Source of the DNA: a bacterium
GTDB taxonomy: Bacteria; Auribacterota; UBA6266
Assembly: GCA_023228325.1 (NCBI GenBank)
Contig: JALOBK010000016.1
Span: 1-7,100 of the forward strand
DNA length: 7,100 nt
Direction: 5' to 3'
Of the stretch, positions 5,625-7,100 are shown one piece after another. Both the position numbers and the translations under genes were made by a program. Below the pieces are notes generated by a model. The model was not told the origin of the DNA. It saw only the letters and a program-made list of their open reading frames with translations, and did not search any database. Each line of letters starts with the position of its first letter. The stretch's first letter is position 1.

Positions 5625-5996
5625 ATGACAAATTTCATCTCAATCGCAATCCCATCTCTTATTCTCACAATCATCATGCTTTTCACGAAAAAGGTAGAAA
5701 TCATCGGAATGAATTTCTACGTGGGATATGTTCTCGCTGTTTTTTCTGCATTTTTTATCTATACTGGAATTGTATATTCAATTGTTTTTATCTACAAAAC
5801 AATCCTCGAATTTAAGATTTCAATTGATGAATTGAAATTGTATATAGGATCATTAGCTGTTTTGATGCTGATATCATTCCATAAAAATCAACCAATAAGC
5901 GATAAACCTTTCTTCCCTTTCTTCATGTGTGTTGGGATATTATTTGTCAACTATCATCTTAATCACTACTTCAAAAAGAAATTTAATCACCAGTGA
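5625..5996 (+). CDS. multi-span membrane protein, 123 aa
   Basis: Unrecognised integral membrane protein with probably four hydrophobic segments: about 3-20, 32-57 (long, aromatic), 72-86 and 96-112. A short basic tail HYFKKKFNHQ follows, and charged connectors (TKKVE, EFKISIDELK) separate the spans. The start is firm: GGAGG at 5616-5620 and ATG 4 nt later. It is the only complete gene on the plus strand here, divergent from the long operon with which it shares an intergenic control region, and it ends just before a strong terminator. Holin-like or membrane-effector roles are possible on size and topology but cannot be shown. Confidence 0.8.
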   Translation: MTNFISIAIPSLILTIIMLFTKKVEIIGMNFYVGYVLAVFSAFFIYTGIVYSIVFIYKTILEFKISIDELKLYIGSLAVLMLISFHKNQPISDKPFFPFFMCVGILFVNYHLNHYFKKKFNHQ

Positions 5997-6002
5997 ACTA
6001 TG

Positions 6003-6037
6003 AAAAAGAGGAGGAATAATATCCTTCTCTTTTTTTT
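6003..6037. terminator. bidirectional intrinsic terminator
   Basis: AAAAAGAGGAGG (6003-6014) pairs with CCTTCTCTTTTT (6023-6034), with one G-T wobble, around an 8-nt loop AATAATAT, and runs into a T-tract to 6037. On the minus strand the same hairpin ends in TTTTT, so it can also stop the convergent gene 6051-6245. It lies between two converging genes, where such a signal is expected. Confidence 0.85.
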
Positions 6038-6050
6038 GATCTAAAAATTG

Positions 6051-6245
6051 TTAGTTGGCTGATGATTCTATAAAACTAGGATCTATTGCAATTGTGCTAC
6101 GTAAATTTTGTTGGGTAAAATAACCATCATTATATAATAATGTGTAACTCAGTTCAACTTCATTCCAATCTAAATAATAAGTATTTGTCGTATCATTACT
6201 TATACATTTCAATTTTCCATCAACTATTTTCAGTTTGATTATCAT
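6051..6245 (-). CDS. hypothetical protein, 64 aa
   Basis: A small soluble protein that appears strand-rich: MIIKLKIVDGKLKCISND, then TTNTYYLDWNEVELSYTLLYNDGYF, ending in IDPSFIESSAN. The frame is open to an ATG at 6317, but I choose the ATG at 6245. GGGGAG stands 7 nt ahead of it (6253-6258), and the extra upstream residues read as an out-of-frame version of the neighbouring gene. It overlaps the end of that truncated neighbour by 26 bp, so translation was probably coupled. Alternatively this is the second half of one protein split by a frameshift. The family is not recognised. It ends near the bidirectional terminator. Confidence 0.6.
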   Translation of the reverse strand: MIIKLKIVDGKLKCISNDTTNTYYLDWNEVELSYTLLYNDGYFTQQNLRSTIAIDPSFIESSAN

Positions 6246-6405
6246 TTGGAAACTCCCCGTGAAACATAATTCCATAATTTGATGGGTAACTGATAGGAAT
6301 GGAGTAAGTATCATCACGTCGAGTGTATCTCAGCCGTGTATTGTGCAATATTTCTTCACTTATTTTTTTTATCCATTCTTCTATTATTAATTCATTATTT
6401 TTTAT
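6220..6405 (-). pseudogene. 3' remnant of a gene interrupted by the tnpB element
   Basis: A minus-strand frame of 61 codons ends at a TGA (6222-6220). It has protein-like content: an amphipathic helix ELIIEEWIKKISEEILHN, then TRLRYTRRDDTYSIPISYPS and NYGIMFHGEF. It has no usable start codon or ribosome binding site; the only in-frame candidate is a TTG at 6348 with no site. Going upstream the frame runs straight into the hairpin of the transposon at 6422-6441. The simplest reading is that the 5' part of this gene was separated by insertion, and the missing part should lie beyond the right end of the element. The product family is not recognised. Confidence 0.55.
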
Positions 6406-6421
6406 AAACCAATCGGGAAAA

Positions 6422-6441
6422 CCACGGACGTGAGTCCGTGG
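6422..6441 (+). repeat. left-end hairpin of the tnpB element
   Basis: CCACGGAC and GTCCGTGG form a perfect 8-bp stem with a 4-nt loop GTGA. In RNA the loop is a GNRA tetraloop, which is very stable. Imperfect or perfect subterminal hairpins like this are the recognition structures of IS200/IS605-type ends. Confidence 0.75.
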
Positions 6442-6523
6442 ATGAACCGATGAAAAAATGTATATTTGTTTTCAAATGAACAAACTTAAATTCTTTCATT
6501 GAAAAGGAGATTTGTTGCTTGCA

Positions 6524-7100
6524 ATGATGAAAACATTTAAATACAGAATATATCCCAATAAACTCCAGCGGAGGAAATTGGGTATTATTCTGTCTAATTG
6601 TTGTTTTGTGTATAACCACATTATTGAGACTCGGAAGAATATTTGGGAACAGGAAAAGAGATCTGTTTCGAAATTCGAAACAATCAATATGCTCCCAGCA
6701 TTGAAGAAAGAAAATCAGAGTCTCAAAGTTTGTCACTCACAAACATTGCAAGACGTGTGTGTTCGCGTTGATAGAGCATTCAAGAATTTCTTCCAGCGTT
6801 GCAAGTTAAAAGAAAATCCCGGATATCCGAGGTTTAGGTCTTCGCAACGATATAAATCTTTAACATTTCCACAGAGTGGATATAAGTTGTCTGGCAAGAA
6901 GATACATATATCCAAGATTGGTGAAATGAAGATTGTTCTTCACCGACCGATTGTGGGAAAAATAAAGATTCTCGTGTTGACAAGAGATATCATTGGCAAA
7001 TGGTGGGCTTCTTTTTCCTGTGAAGTGGAAAAAAATTCACTTCCCGTGAATGAGAGATCCGTGGGAATTGATCTCGGGTTAACCCACTTTGCCACGCTAT
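6524..7100 (+). CDS. tnpB: TnpB (IS200/IS605 OrfB), N-terminal 192 residues
   Basis: The visible protein has the typical TnpB order. N-terminal MKTFKYRIYPNKLQ is followed by CCFVYNHIIETRKNIW (26-41). Then come SQTLQDVCVRVDRAFKNFF (72-90), NPGYPRFRSSQRYKSLTFPQSGYKL across 98-122, a strand region ending in WWASFSCEVE, and VGIDLGLTHFATL (180-192). In that last motif D183 is the first RuvC catalytic Asp. TnpB proteins are RNA-guided nucleases that use an RNA from the element's right end; the remaining RuvC residues and zinc finger lie beyond the window. The frame is uninterrupted to the edge, so this part is intact. ATGs at 6524 and 6527 both stand 13-16 nt after AGGAGA; in-frame TTG codons at 6512 and 6515 are closer, but the family usually starts at the M before KTFKYR. 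The gene is somewhat richer in GC than the operon genes I sampled. Confidence 0.93.
   Translation, partial: MMKTFKYRIYPNKLQRRKLGIILSNCCFVYNHIIETRKNIWEQEKRSVSKFETINMLPALKKENQSLKVCHSQTLQDVCVRVDRAFKNFFQRCKLKENPGYPRFRSSQRYKSLTFPQSGYKLSGKKIHISKIGEMKIVLHRPIVGKIKILVLTRDIIGKWWASFSCEVEKNSLPVNERSVGIDLGLTHFATL

Larger units (their letters stand above)
6406..7100 (+). mobile_element. IS200/IS605-superfamily element carrying tnpB, left end
   Basis: Evidence for the element is the partial tnpB, the left-end hairpin at 6422-6441, and the abrupt loss of the minus-strand gene frame on its left side. The exact end is not certain. I place it after TTTAT (6401-6405) because these elements insert 3' of a short T-rich target and carry a hairpin some 10-20 nt inside the end. 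No tnpA (Y1 transposase) is found between the left end and tnpB, so the visible part is tnpB-only. The right end, and any guide (omega) RNA made from it, are beyond the window. Confidence 0.65.

Noticed and set aside
5540..5815. Plus-strand ORF of 91 codons overlapping the membrane-protein gene
   Set aside because: It starts within the inverted repeat, has no ribosome site and is out of frame with the well-supported ATG at 5625.
6465..6484. 6-bp inverted repeat TTTGTT/AACAAA in the tnpB leader
   Set aside because: Too short and AT-rich to distinguish from chance.
6665..6681. 17-bp near-palindrome GTTTCGAA-A-TTCGAAAC inside tnpB
   Set aside because: It lies in coding sequence, has no room for a hairpin loop without losing pairs, and is not repeated elsewhere that I could see.
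6395..6915. Three minus-strand ORFs of 60-113 codons
   Set aside because: All are antisense to tnpB, whose family motifs are clear on the plus strand.
1..7100. CRISPR array, tRNA or rRNA genes
   Set aside because: No regularly spaced repeats, cloverleaf-like segments or rRNA-like conserved stretches were seen on either strand.

Overview
The window is AT-rich (roughly 30% GC on the lines I sampled). It has AGGAGG-type ribosome binding sites and densely packed short genes, most of which I cannot assign to a family. This looks like the accessory or early region of a large phage, or of a phage-like plasmid or prophage, probably with a low-GC Bacillota-type host. The host is an inference; no marker gene (terminase, capsid, polymerase, tRNA) is present to settle it.

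Layout. From 5425 down to the left edge, 14 genes run on the minus strand with gaps of at most 44 bp and several stop/start overlaps, so they look like one operon. Its first gene (4397-5425) is the most informative: a 342-residue fusion of a nucleoside 2-deoxyribosyltransferase-like domain with a calcineurin-like metallophosphoesterase. After it come small unknown proteins, among them an FlbD-like protein with a Cys4 tail (3764-4135), two related two-helix membrane proteins (3526-3762 and 2065-2289), two DUF551-like small proteins (3298-3519 and 2818-3021) and a Cys-rich protein (513-893). The operon runs off the left edge inside a von Willebrand factor A (VWA) protein with an intact metal-binding (MIDAS) motif.

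A 199-bp intergenic region (5426-5624) separates this operon from a divergent plus-strand gene for a multi-span membrane protein (5625-5996). It holds two strong inverted repeats, a TATAAT box facing the operon and a possible mini-ORF, so it is the likely control region. A bidirectional terminator (6003-6037) follows the membrane gene and separates it from a convergent minus-strand gene (6051-6245).

On the right, a transposon of the IS200/IS605 superfamily, tnpB-only as far as visible, begins near 6406. Its left-end hairpin is at 6422-6441 and its tnpB starts at 6524 and continues past the window edge. It appears to have inserted into a minus-strand gene whose last 61 codons survive at 6220-6405. 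The tnpB lines I sampled are somewhat richer in GC than the small genes, consistent with separate acquisition.

How the genes may work together: the enzymes suggest nucleotide or nucleotide-derivative metabolism coupled to a string of small accessory proteins, a common arrangement for phage host-takeover or anti-defence genes. The sequence does not prove this.
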